Shown here piece after piece: positions 50,287 to 59,414 of a DNA stretch of 64,000 nucleotides. How positions within the stretch are numbered: position 1 is the stretch's first letter; each line of letters opens with the position of its first letter. Position numbers and translations under genes: made by a program. This DNA comes from Sphingomonadales bacterium (GTDB lineage Bacteria; Pseudomonadota; Alphaproteobacteria; Sphingomonadales; Sphingomonadaceae), in assembly GCA_004173185.1 (NCBI GenBank), contig SEFZ01000030.1, positions 1 through 64,000 on the forward strand, written 5' to 3'. The notes beneath the pieces are model-generated. The model was not told the origin of the DNA. It did no database searches and saw only the letters and a list, made by a program, of their open reading frames with translations.

Positions 50287-51539
50287 GCCGCGCTGCGCCG
50301 CTTGGGCGGCTTGACCACATCGGTCGCCCGCGCCGTGTGCTTCTGTTTCGCGTCGCGCAAAGGCAGTCCCAGCACGTCGTCGAGCGGCGCCAATCGCGCC
50401 GCCCAACTATAATGATCCATGACCTGCTTGCGCGCCGCTTCGCCCAGCGCCGCCGCCTTGCGGCGATCGGACAGCAATTGCGTCACATGCTCGGCAATCT
50501 CGCCCACGGTCGATCCCACAAGGATCGTGCCGCCATGATCGATGCCGGTCGCAGCCGCCTCAGACGCTACCACCGGCCGCGCCATCGCCATGCCCTCGAG
50601 CACCTTGTTCTGGATGCCGCGCGCCAGCTTGAGCGGCGCGACCACGACGGCCGCCTGCGAGAGCCAGCCGCGCACATCGGCGACTTCGCCCACCACGGTC
50701 ACACCCGCTTGCTTGCCGAGCGCCTTCACCGCGTCGGTCGGATTGCGACCCACGATCATGAAGCGCGCATCGGGATGCACCAGCCTTATATGCGGCAGGA
50801 TCGTCTCGACGAACCAGGTCACGCCTTCGACGTTCGGGCGATAATCCATCTGCCCGGTGAACACGATCAGCGAGCCCATCGCGTCGATCCGCTTGAACGC
50901 CGCCGAGGGATCGAAAAAGTCGGTATCGATGCCGTTCTCGACCACATGGACCCGGTCCGCGCCGGTGCGCTCACGGAACAGCGCAGCTTCGGCTTCGCTG
51001 ACGAACAGGCTGGCATCGGCCCGCGCCGCAATCGCCTTTTCGTGCTGGAGCAGCAGCCTCGCCTCGCGGCCCAGCATCCAGCCCATCGGCCCCTTCGACG
51101 TCTTCGCATATGCCGCGAACTTCGCCGAATCCATGTCGACGAAATCCATGATCACCCGCTGGTGCGGCCGCGCCGGCAGATATTGCGCCATCTGGCTGGA
51201 GAATACGAAGATCGTATCGATCGCATGCCGCGCGAGGATATTGTCGACCGACTGGCGCAGCGCATCATTGTCGAACGCCGTCAGCGATACCGGCCGATGC
51301 GAAACCAACGCCTGAAAACCCGCCTTCATCTGCGATTTTGCGCGCCAGATGATCGAGCGGTTGCCCGTATATTTCGCAAGGCCGCTCTTCTGCTTCAGAT
51401 CCTTGGGATCGTCGGCAAAGGCGATCAGATGCACGCGCTTCTTGGTCGAGAGATATTTCAGGATGTTGAAGCCGCGGATCTTGTCGCCCCGATCGGGCGG
51501 ATACGGAACGCGGTGCGCAAGGAACAGGATATCGCCCAT
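50283..51539 (-). CDS. XrtA system glycosyltransferase family 1 (TIGR03087-like)
   Basis: A 418-residue glycosyltransferase with a GT-B fold. MGDILFLAHRVPYPPDRGDKIR is the TIGR03087 opening, and IVFTGQMDYRPNVEGV and ARGIQNKVLEGMAMARPVV are typical donor-site sequences. It likely adds a sugar in exopolysaccharide assembly. ATGA overlaps on both sides show tight coupling. Confidence 0.9.
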   Translation of the reverse strand: MGDILFLAHRVPYPPDRGDKIRGFNILKYLSTKKRVHLIAFADDPKDLKQKSGLAKYTGNRSIIWRAKSQMKAGFQALVSHRPVSLTAFDNDALRQSVDNILARHAIDTIFVFSSQMAQYLPARPHQRVIMDFVDMDSAKFAAYAKTSKGPMGWMLGREARLLLQHEKAIAARADASLFVSEAEAALFRERTGADRVHVVENGIDTDFFDPSAAFKRIDAMGSLIVFTGQMDYRPNVEGVTWFVETILPHIRLVHPDARFMIVGRNPTDAVKALGKQAGVTVVGEVADVRGWLSQAAVVVAPLKLARGIQNKVLEGMAMARPVVASEAAATGIDHGGTILVGSTVGEIAEHVTQLLSDRRKAAALGEAARKQVMDHYSWAARLAPLDDVLGLPLRDAKQKHTARATDVVKPPKRRSAA

Positions 51540-52612
51540 TAGCCGAGCCCCCGCGAAATCCACGGGCCGACCAGATTGGCGACCGGCAGCGGCAGCTTGC
51601 TCCACAGTTTCACCTGCAGGCTGAATTTCGGATTGGCCGGGCTGGCATCGCGCGCCTTTCCGCCCTCGGCAACGCGCTCATAATAGGTCAGCGATTTGGC
51701 CTCGAAGCCCCAATTCTTCTTGAACGCAGCAGCACCCGTGCCGGTCTTCGAGCGCCCGAAATCGAAACGCTTGCAGCCGCGCTCGCGGGCATGGCGCATC
51801 AGGTCGAAATACATCCGGTCATTGGCGCGCAGCGCGCGTGCTTCCCGCGTGCCACCGCCCCAATACGGGTACACCGTTCCGTTCCAGTAAAGGCTCAAAA
51901 CACTCGACACCGCGACCCCGTTTTGGCGGACTATAAGCAGGTCGGCGGATTTGCCAAACTCCTTCAAAACCTCGGAAAACAGGCTTTTCGGGAATACCGG
52001 CGTGCCCAGGTTGCGAACCGATTGCGCATAGACGGCATAATGCTCTGCCTGTTCGCGCGCGCCATTGCCGATCACGACCTCCAGGTCATTCTCAAGCGCC
52101 TTGCGCACCTCGGCGCGCTGCTTGCGCGGGATAGCCAGCAATTCGGCATCATCGTCTGCTGCGAGATCGCGCACAAAGCCGATATAGCGGGTGGTATCCA
52201 CGTCCCATTCAGGGCTCGGCAGCGGCCCGCCGCGCACTTCCATCACCGGGCAGCTCAGCCGGCCCGCCAGCGCCCATGCGGTCGCGGCAAGCTCAGCCGC
52301 CACACGCGGATTGTCAGCCAGAATGCCCCCGCCCACGCCGAATGCAGCCGATACCAATGCGCGTCCGAACAGCGACGAATGCACTTCGGTGAGCGGCATC
52401 ACGCCAACGAGCTGGCCGTTGCCGCCCTCAGCGAGCAGATAATGGTTCTTATGTCCGCAGCCGCGCGCAACCGCGACGCTCCAGGCCGGCAGGTGGAAAG
52501 GCGTGCCATTAGCATGATCGTGGACGAACACCCCGATCCGGGCGCGCTCGATCGCATCGTCCAGATCGGCGACACGCAGCCCCACGGGGCGCGCCAGCAT
52601 CGGCGCGTTCAT
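51539..52612 (-). CDS. XrtA system FemAB-like acyltransferase
   Basis: A 357-residue GNAT-superfamily FemAB-like protein found in exosortase loci. Sequence marks are HLPAWSVAVARGCGHKNHYLL and FDFGRSKTGTGAAAFKKNWGFE. FemAB proteins transfer aminoacyl groups from tRNA; the substrate in exosortase loci is unknown. Overlaps both neighbours by 4 bases or one base. Confidence 0.88.
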   Translation of the reverse strand: MNAPMLARPVGLRVADLDDAIERARIGVFVHDHANGTPFHLPAWSVAVARGCGHKNHYLLAEGGNGQLVGVMPLTEVHSSLFGRALVSAAFGVGGGILADNPRVAAELAATAWALAGRLSCPVMEVRGGPLPSPEWDVDTTRYIGFVRDLAADDDAELLAIPRKQRAEVRKALENDLEVVIGNGAREQAEHYAVYAQSVRNLGTPVFPKSLFSEVLKEFGKSADLLIVRQNGVAVSSVLSLYWNGTVYPYWGGGTREARALRANDRMYFDLMRHARERGCKRFDFGRSKTGTGAAAFKKNWGFEAKSLTYYERVAEGGKARDASPANPKFSLQVKLWSKLPLPVANLVGPWISRGLG

Positions 52613-53451
52613 GCGAGCTTCTCCGCTTCGCGGGCTGCGATCGCGTCCATGCGTCCCCATTGATGATTGCCAATCAGGGTTTTCAGTTTCCCCGCCATCG
52701 CTCCTAGCCGGGCATAATGACGTAGCCGCGACTTGAGCGGTGCATTCTTCACGCGTGGCTGGTCGGGATCGATTTCCCACGGATGAAAATAGAATACCGC
52801 CGGGCGTTCATTGCCGTTCGCGGCGCGCACCGCGTCGCGGGTCACCTGCCCCGGAAGCAACCGGAAAAAGCCGCCGCCCGCAGTGATCTCCTTGCCGAAA
52901 ACCTTTGCGATGGTGACCGGAATCTCGATCAGCTCCGCGCCCGCAACCGGCTTGAAAGCCCCGCGCGGCGCATCCGGCCAGCCATAATGATCATGCGCGA
53001 TCGGCGCGATGCTGGAGGAATAGGCATAGCCCTCCTCCGCCAGCACCGCATGTGCCCAGGGGGTGCGCGTGTCGATCGAGAAGCTCGGCGCGCGATAGCC
53101 GGTCACCTTGGTTCCGCTCGCATCCTCCAGCGCCTGCTTCGCGGCGGCGAGATCGGCGCGAAACTGCTCGGGCCCCATGTTGAAAACACGCTGATGGTCC
53201 CAGCCATGGCTGGCGACTTCGTGCCCCGCATCGGCCACGCGGCGGATCAGCGCGGGATAGCGCTCGGCCACCCAGCCCAGCGTGAAGAACGTGCCCTTCA
53301 CGCCGCTCTCGCCAAACAAAGCGAGCACGGCATCGGTATTCGCCTCAACGCGATGCTCGAGCGAATCCCAATCGTCGCGCGAGATCGTGTGCTCGAACGC
53401 GCCGACCTGGAACCAGTCCTCGATATCGACAGAGAGGGCGTTGGTGACCAT
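52609..53451 (-). CDS. XrtA system polysaccharide deacetylase
   Basis: A 280-residue NodB-family protein. SVDIEDWFQV holds the catalytic Asp region (D9), HGWDHQRV the metal His pair, and FYFHPWEID the late motif. Removes N-acetyl groups from a polysaccharide. DUF3473 follows the NodB core, as in exosortase-associated deacetylases. Its start overlaps the ATPase stop by one base. Confidence 0.92.
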   Translation of the reverse strand: MVTNALSVDIEDWFQVGAFEHTISRDDWDSLEHRVEANTDAVLALFGESGVKGTFFTLGWVAERYPALIRRVADAGHEVASHGWDHQRVFNMGPEQFRADLAAAKQALEDASGTKVTGYRAPSFSIDTRTPWAHAVLAEEGYAYSSSIAPIAHDHYGWPDAPRGAFKPVAGAELIEIPVTIAKVFGKEITAGGGFFRLLPGQVTRDAVRAANGNERPAVFYFHPWEIDPDQPRVKNAPLKSRLRHYARLGAMAGKLKTLIGNHQWGRMDAIAAREAEKLA

Positions 53452-54590
53452 CAGGCGGCATTGCCCCGCAATGCGGAGAGATCCGGGCGGCGCGAAGCGT
53501 CATTGGTCTCGACCCAGTCGACCAGCAGAGTCAGCACGCGGCGCAGCGCCTCGTCCTGTTCCTTGATCTGGGCCTCCAACTGCGCGATCCGCTGCGTCAC
53601 GGCGTCGTCGCTCGCGAAGGGCGCGGCTGCGGGAGCCGCTACGGGCGCAGGCGCCGCAGCACGGATCGGCATCGGATCCGGCGCAGGGGACGGCGTGGGC
53701 GTACCCATCGCCATCGGCGCGATCTGGCTCAGTTCCAGCGGCTCGGGCTCGGCCGGCGCGGGCTTGTAATTGCCGTTCGGCGTGTCGCCATGCAGATCGG
53801 CGATCACCGTGGTCAGTTCATGCTCGCCAAAGGTCTCGATCTGCTCGACCGCGCCGAACAGCAATACGCGGCTGGCAAGCTGGTTGAGCAAACGCGGCGA
53901 CCCATTCGACCAGCGATACATCGCCGCAACCGCGTCGTTGGTGAAACGCGGCTTTCCGCGCCAGCCGACGCACGACAGGCGGTGGATCAGATAGGGTTCG
54001 ACTTCATCGGCTTCCATCGGCTCGAGATGGTGCATCGCAATAACGCGCTGGCGCAACTGCTCTAGGCTGGGCTGGGCCAGAGTGAGCCGGAATTCGGGCT
54101 GGCCGAGCAGGAAGATCTGGAGCAGCGGATAGCCGCCCGCCTGGAAGTTGGAGAGCATGCGCAACTCCTCCAGACTTTCGATCGGCAGCGCCTGTGCTTC
54201 ATCCACGACGAGCAGGGTACGGCGGCCCGAACGAGCGACTCCGTGCAGCCCGCGCTCGATCGCCGCAAGCATATCGGATTTCGCCATCCCGCCTGCGTTG
54301 ATCTCCAACCCGCCGCATACGACGCGCAGCAGATCCTCGGGCCGCAATTGCGACGATACGATCTTGATGACGTTCAGCCGCTCGCGATCGATCTCGCCAA
54401 GCAGATGCCCCATCAACGTGGTCTTGCCGACACCGGGATCGCCGGTGATCACGACAAAGCCTTCGCCCTGGCTCAGGCCATAGCCGAGATAGGCCATCGC
54501 CTTGCGGTGCGTGGCGGTGTCGAACCAGAATTTGGGATCGGGGGTGAGCTGGAAGGGCCTGCCCGTCAATCCGTAGTGATCGTCGTACAT
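53451..54590 (-). CDS. XrtA system-associated ATPase (ExeA-like)
   Basis: A 379-residue AAA+ ATPase. Residues 1-20 are MYDDHYGLTGRPFQLTPDPK, Walker A is GDPGVGKTT (50-58), and Walker B is LLVVDEAQALP. A Pro/Ala-rich linker and a coiled coil (RIAQLEAQIKEQDEALRRV) follow. It resembles ExeA and GspA and probably energises assembly of the export complex. Known only by association in exosortase loci. Confidence 0.92.
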   Translation of the reverse strand: MYDDHYGLTGRPFQLTPDPKFWFDTATHRKAMAYLGYGLSQGEGFVVITGDPGVGKTTLMGHLLGEIDRERLNVIKIVSSQLRPEDLLRVVCGGLEINAGGMAKSDMLAAIERGLHGVARSGRRTLLVVDEAQALPIESLEELRMLSNFQAGGYPLLQIFLLGQPEFRLTLAQPSLEQLRQRVIAMHHLEPMEADEVEPYLIHRLSCVGWRGKPRFTNDAVAAMYRWSNGSPRLLNQLASRVLLFGAVEQIETFGEHELTTVIADLHGDTPNGNYKPAPAEPEPLELSQIAPMAMGTPTPSPAPDPMPIRAAAPAPVAAPAAAPFASDDAVTQRIAQLEAQIKEQDEALRRVLTLLVDWVETNDASRRPDLSALRGNAA

Positions 54591-54600
54591 CTGACTTTCC

Positions 54601-56214
54601 TCAGAACCCGTACCGCAGGCCAAGCAGTGCTTGCGCGGCGGTGTTGCTGCCTCCGGTGGTGGCATTCTTGTTGTCGAACCCGAATACACCAGCCGAAACC
54701 GTGGCGCCCAGAGGGCCGAAGCGATGCGTGTAAGCGGTGTTCGCGCCCCAACCCATCACGCCATCGGCGCCGCCGATATCGGTGTTGTAATAGCTGCCAA
54801 ACGCACTGGCCGAGAATGAGCCGTTGCGGCCCACATCGGTCGATCCGAAAAGTTGGGCGTAGATGCTCTCGTCGGAGGTGCCGTTGACGTTGAAGCCCGG
54901 CGTGCCGGTCGGCGCAATGAAGGTGCGGCGCGAATAGCCGCCGCCGATGCCGAAGCGCGTGCCGCCACGATTGAGCACTGCAACGCCGCTCACACCGCGC
55001 GAGCGATAGGCCGAGGTCGCCGCCGAAGCGAAGACGTTGTTCAGGCAACCGCCAGCGGCGCTGCCCGTCGTCCCATAGATGCAGCCGCCATATTGGTTGC
55101 CAAAGGGATCGGTGGTGGTGACGAAGCTGGTCGGCAGCGTCGCGATCGAACCGTTGACCTGCTGGCCAAAGGTCTGAACGTTGTCATACACGCCGATCTG
55201 GATGCCGCTGCCGGGACCCATCTGATAGCTGAGCGAGCCGGTATAGCTCATCGAGCCATAGCGCTTGCCCACGCGCGCTTCGACAAAGGTGCGGCGGCTG
55301 GGCTTCCAGATCACGCCTGCGTCCCAGAACATGCCGTCAATGTCATAGGCCAGGCGGCGCGGCGAAGCGTTGTTGGTAACGAAGCGGCCATTGCCATCGA
55401 CCACCGGATTGTTGGCCCCGTCGCGCACGGCGTCGCGCTGGCTAATCTGGATCGTCTCGTAACCAACGCCGCCCGCAACTGCGAAGCCGCGTGCGATCGG
55501 CAGCACGACATCGCCGCGGCCGAACTTGCCTTCATAGCGCTGGTCGAGCTGGCCTGCGTCCTCGCGCGTATACGAACCGCTGACGGTCACGCCGATCGGC
55601 AGCACGGTCCCCGATTTCACGCCCAGGCTCGCGGTCGCGACATGGACCTTGGAATTGTCATAGGCATCGAGCCGCGGCCCGGTGCCGGCGCCGGTAGCGC
55701 CCGCCGCTTCAACCTTGGTGTAGCCGAAGCGATACGCCGCATTGGCGAAGATCGGCCCGATATTGCTCGCGAAGTTCGGCCCGATATAGCCCGAGAAGAG
55801 CTGCGCGGAGTTGCGGCTGTTGCCCTGATTGGTCAGCAGCGCATCGCCGCGAATATCCGAACGGGTGCGCGTCGCGATGCCGCCCGCTTCGATGCTGAAG
55901 CCGGGAGCGACCGCTGCCTTCACGCGGGCGAGGCCTGAATGCATCTGATCCTTGTCGAGCGGATTTTGATAGTCGAAGCGCCGCTCATATTTGTAGCTGG
56001 CCTGCACTTCGATGCGGCGCGTGTGGATCGACGCATCGACGCCGACCGCGACGGTCGAATAGGTCAGCACGTCGCTGGAGCCGCCGCTCAGATCGGCGGT
56101 GACGACCTGGCTCGCTTCGATATACGGGCTCACGCGCACCTTCTGCGCAGCGGCGGGCGATGCCACGCCTGCAGCGCAGGCGAGAGTAACGGTTGCGATG
56201 ATCAGCCGGCTCAC
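54601..56214 (-). CDS. XrtA system outer-membrane beta-barrel protein (TIGR03016-like)
   Basis: A 537-residue protein. GTG 56214 follows GGGGAGG and starts a signal peptide (IIATVTLACAAGVASPAAAQ). The mature part is a Gly/Ser/aromatic-rich chain of alternating strands ending in FGLRYGF-like ALLGLRYGF, the C-terminal Phe of outer-membrane barrels. It is thought to be the polysaccharide exit channel or anchor. It begins inside the last codons of the broken kinase gene (GTGA overlap). Confidence 0.85.
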   Translation of the reverse strand: MSRLIIATVTLACAAGVASPAAAQKVRVSPYIEASQVVTADLSGGSSDVLTYSTVAVGVDASIHTRRIEVQASYKYERRFDYQNPLDKDQMHSGLARVKAAVAPGFSIEAGGIATRTRSDIRGDALLTNQGNSRNSAQLFSGYIGPNFASNIGPIFANAAYRFGYTKVEAAGATGAGTGPRLDAYDNSKVHVATASLGVKSGTVLPIGVTVSGSYTREDAGQLDQRYEGKFGRGDVVLPIARGFAVAGGVGYETIQISQRDAVRDGANNPVVDGNGRFVTNNASPRRLAYDIDGMFWDAGVIWKPSRRTFVEARVGKRYGSMSYTGSLSYQMGPGSGIQIGVYDNVQTFGQQVNGSIATLPTSFVTTTDPFGNQYGGCIYGTTGSAAGGCLNNVFASAATSAYRSRGVSGVAVLNRGGTRFGIGGGYSRRTFIAPTGTPGFNVNGTSDESIYAQLFGSTDVGRNGSFSASAFGSYYNTDIGGADGVMGWGANTAYTHRFGPLGATVSAGVFGFDNKNATTGGSNTAAQALLGLRYGF

Positions 56215-57094
56215 TTGCCCGCCTCCCCATAATAGCTTCCGAACCGGCGTCCGCCTGGCTGGAATGAGACCGAATTGAGAACGAGCTGGATATGCTCGCA
56301 CCCGTCGAGGGCACTCACGGTGTCCCGAAGGTCACCTTCACTGGTCTGGTCTCAAGGATCGCGCGGGCACGATCGCTGGCGAGCAGCTCGGTGTCGCTAT
56401 TGCTCTTGGCCCCTGCGGGCAGCACCGAAAGCTGCGGCACATCGGTGTCGATGATGCAGTCCTCGACGCTCGCCACCGCGCCCGAAAGCGCATCGAGCAG
56501 GCCCGGACCGCTCGGCATGCCGAGCCGTTCGAGAATGTCGGGCTTGGCGAAATCGGCGTCGACCAGCAGGATCTCCACGTCCTTCTCGGCCGCCATCGAG
56601 AGCGCCAGATTGATCGCGCAGAAGGTTTTGCCCTCGTCCGGATTGGCCGAGCAGACCAGCACCATGCGCGCGCGATCGGCGGCCTTGGCGGTGTCCTTGG
56701 CCGCCACGGCGCGCGCGGTCAGCAGCAGCTGGCGCTTCACCATGCGGAATTCTTCGGCCAGCGGCGTGATCTGGCTACCGGGCACGATCATGCCGCCTGC
56801 GCGCAGAGCGGCGCGGTCGATCGGCGCCACACGGCGGCCTTCGGGGCGCTGCTGCGGCACGGCGATGCTCGCCGCCGCTTCATGCTCGCCCGCGCCCCGG
56901 CGCAGCGCCGGACCATCGGGCTGCTGCGCAGGCTGAGGCGCATATACCGGCTCAGGCACATAGGCTGGTGCCGGCGCGTGGTTTTGCGCGGGTGGCTCCG
57001 CAGGCGTTACCGGCCCGGTCGGCGCATAATGGAATTGCGACGCCGCCCTTTCGAGCAGCGTTCCCTTGTAGCGGCGCGGTGTCTGGTCGTTCAT
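56211..57094 (-). pseudogene. XrtA system tyrosine autokinase (CpsD/CapB-like), internal deletion and frameshift
   Basis: The intact 259-codon frame runs 57094-56315 and has a Pro-rich N-terminus, a Walker A-type motif SANPDEGKTFCAINL (about 149-163) and a Walker A' motif LLVDADFAKPD (about 177-187), then ends after PVKVTFGTP. The expected FDSPP Walker B segment and about 50 residues are missing. The true C-terminus (DLRDTVSALDGCEHIQLVLNS, ending SYYGEAGK) follows in another frame and stops at 56211. The break is at about 56340-56355, where GACCAGACCAG is a short tandem. The kinase is probably non-functional; polymer length control would be affected. Confidence 0.8.
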
Positions 57095-57098
57095 GCGA

Positions 57099-58616
57099 TC
57101 ACGCCCCCATGCCGCGCTGGACGAATTCGACACCGATCAGGCCGACATAAGCGAGCCCAAGCGCCCCTACCCCACCGGCAAACAAGGTCAGCTTCTTGCG
57201 GCGCATCGCGACTTGCGCCGAAGTCAGCACTTCGCCGATCGAACCGATAACCGGCATGCCGCTCGCCTTTTCCAGCTTGGTCGCCGTCGAGAAGGTGGTC
57301 CGCAGCTTGGCCAGCGCGAATGCCGCCGCCACGCCTGCGCCCAGCGCCGCGATCAGCACTGCGGTCAGCAGCAACGGACGGTTCGGCGCGGCCGGGTTGC
57401 GCGGCTGCGTCGGCGGATCGATCACGTTGAACTTCACCATGTCCGACACGCTCTGGGCGGAACTGGTCACCTTCAATTGCTCACGATCGGCGAGAAGCTT
57501 GTCATACTGGTCCTTGAGCACCTGATATTCGCGGTCGATCTGGCTCTGTTCGGCCGCGACGCCCGGCGCTCCGGCGATCTTCGCCTCCAAAGCGCCCAGA
57601 TCGCCTTCGATCTGGTTCTTGCGCTGCATCAACGCTGCAACCTGCGAGCTCTTGTCGAGCTGCATCGATTTGAGGCTCAGATAGAGCGGGTTCGAAGCCG
57701 AGCTGCCGCCGCCGCCCATCATCGGCTCGCGCTGCGCAGCGCCAGTCGCCTGAGCGATCTGGCTCTTAAGCGCGATCACGTCGGGATGATTATCGGTAAA
57801 GCCACGCGAACGCGCTTCGCCGAGCTGCCCTTGCAGCGTCGCCAGCCGTGCGCGCGCCGGACCGGCCATCGCGCCGCTACCGGGGCCGGAGACATTGGCC
57901 GGCGTGCCCGCCATCTGTGCGTTGACTGCGCTCAGCCCGCTCTGCGCCGCGGCCAAGTCAGACTGAACCCCGGCAAGCTGCGTGCGAGCGGCTGCGATAC
58001 GATCATTCAGCGAACCCGTCCCCGGCAATGCGCCAAGATAGCGCGCCTGGAAATCGGCCTTCTTGGCCTCGGCTTCCTGAAGCTGCTTCTGGCGCGTTTC
58101 GAGCTGCGCATCGAGGAACTGCATCGATTGGCTGCTGGTGTCGCGATTGTCGGCGAGGTTACCCTCGATAAAGATGTCGATCAGCTTCTGGGTGATCTGC
58201 TTGGCAAGCTTGCCGCTCGGCGCAGTCACCGAAATCTCGAAAAGATTGTCGGCCTGTGCGGTCAACTTGATCGATTTCTGGAGGCCCGAGATCCGATCGG
58301 CGATGTCGCGATCATTGGCGACGGTGCGCGCCAGATCGGTGCCGCGCACGACCTTTTCCAAGTTCACCGCAGACGTCAGCGTCTGGCGAACGCGATCGAT
58401 GTCGCGCGCCTGTGCCGCCTGATTGGCGCCATCGGCACCCGGCAGGATCTGGCGAAGCTGCACGAAGATGCGCGCCCGCGATTCGTAATTGTTCGGCATC
58501 TGCGACACGACCAGCCAGCCCGCTAGGCAAATGCCCCAGGCAATGGCGAGTGCTACCCAGCGCCGCATCCATACGGCGTGAAGCGCTCCGCGCAGTTCGT
58601 CGAAAAGGCTGCCCAT
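57099..58616 (-). CDS. XrtA system polysaccharide chain-length determinant (Wzz/GNVR family)
   Basis: A 505-residue inner-membrane protein with two helices (near 18-38 and 430-450), a long periplasmic coiled coil and a GNVR-like segment near the end. It belongs to the TIGR03007-type chain-length family of exosortase loci. A partner of the tyrosine autokinase, which is broken here. Stop at 57099, four bases before the kinase start. Confidence 0.92.
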   Translation of the reverse strand: MGSLFDELRGALHAVWMRRWVALAIAWGICLAGWLVVSQMPNNYESRARIFVQLRQILPGADGANQAAQARDIDRVRQTLTSAVNLEKVVRGTDLARTVANDRDIADRISGLQKSIKLTAQADNLFEISVTAPSGKLAKQITQKLIDIFIEGNLADNRDTSSQSMQFLDAQLETRQKQLQEAEAKKADFQARYLGALPGTGSLNDRIAAARTQLAGVQSDLAAAQSGLSAVNAQMAGTPANVSGPGSGAMAGPARARLATLQGQLGEARSRGFTDNHPDVIALKSQIAQATGAAQREPMMGGGGSSASNPLYLSLKSMQLDKSSQVAALMQRKNQIEGDLGALEAKIAGAPGVAAEQSQIDREYQVLKDQYDKLLADREQLKVTSSAQSVSDMVKFNVIDPPTQPRNPAAPNRPLLLTAVLIAALGAGVAAAFALAKLRTTFSTATKLEKASGMPVIGSIGEVLTSAQVAMRRKKLTLFAGGVGALGLAYVGLIGVEFVQRGMGA

Positions 58617-58630
58617 TCCCCCGCGACCCC

Positions 58631-59275
58631 TTAGAACATGCTCTGCGGGATGATCAGAACGTCGCCCGGCTCAAGCCTGACGTTCGCGCTGATGTCGCCA
58701 TTCTTGAGCAGATCGCCCAGACGCACCGTATATTCGCGCTGCTGCCCGGTCCGTTTGTCGACGCGCACCAGCCGCGAGCGATTGCCCGAAGCGAATTCGC
58801 TCAGGCCACCCACGGCGATCATCGCGTCGAGCGCGGTCATGTTGGCGCGATACGGGATCGAAGCCGGCTTCTCGGTCGCGCCGACGACGCGAACCTGCTG
58901 GCTATACGTGCCCGAGAAATTCTCGACGATCACCGATACGATCGGATCCTTGATATACTCGCCAAGCGCGTATTTCAGATCGTCTGCGAGCATTGCGGGG
59001 GTTTTGCCCACCGCCGGCATGTCGTTGATCAGCGGCACGGTGATGCGGCCATCGGGGCGCACCTGAACCTTTGTCGAAAGCTCGGCATTGCGCCACACGA
59101 AGATGTTGAGCTGATCCATCGGGCCGATGATATATTCTTCGCTCGGCGTCTCGCGGCTCGCCACCGCGCTTGCTGCGGGCAGCTGGGGACGACCGCCCCC
59201 GCCTCCGCAACCGGAGAGAAGGACCGCGGCCAATACAGGGGCGATAATTGCCCTGCCAACGGAGAGAAAACGCAT
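58631..59275 (-). CDS. XrtA system polysaccharide export lipoprotein (Wza-like)
   Basis: A 214-residue lipoprotein with lipobox LLSGC. It contains the Wza/PES domain (YIIGPMDQLNIFVWRNAELS, VRPDGRITVPLI) and a SLBB domain (VRVVGATEKPASIPYR). It forms the outer-membrane export channel. It is shorter than Wza because the third export domain is missing, normal for this family. ATG 59275. Confidence 0.92.
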   Translation of the reverse strand: MRFLSVGRAIIAPVLAAVLLSGCGGGGGRPQLPAASAVASRETPSEEYIIGPMDQLNIFVWRNAELSTKVQVRPDGRITVPLINDMPAVGKTPAMLADDLKYALGEYIKDPIVSVIVENFSGTYSQQVRVVGATEKPASIPYRANMTALDAMIAVGGLSEFASGNRSRLVRVDKRTGQQREYTVRLGDLLKNGDISANVRLEPGDVLIIPQSMF

Positions 59276-59414
59276 GCTCGAGCTCCTCACCAACCGGGGC
59301 AAAAGCAACCGACGTCTCGGCCACAAACCCGGCTGGGTCAGGCTCAGCTATGCGAGGAAGAGGTAAACATCGGGTTAGGAGTTGGCCGGTTTCGGCAGAA
59401 ACCTGCGGGAAATG

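Noticed and set aside
48823..50412. 529-codon plus-strand frame opposite xrtA
   Set aside because: Antisense to the exosortase with conserved catalytic residues; Arg/His-rich composition with no domain.
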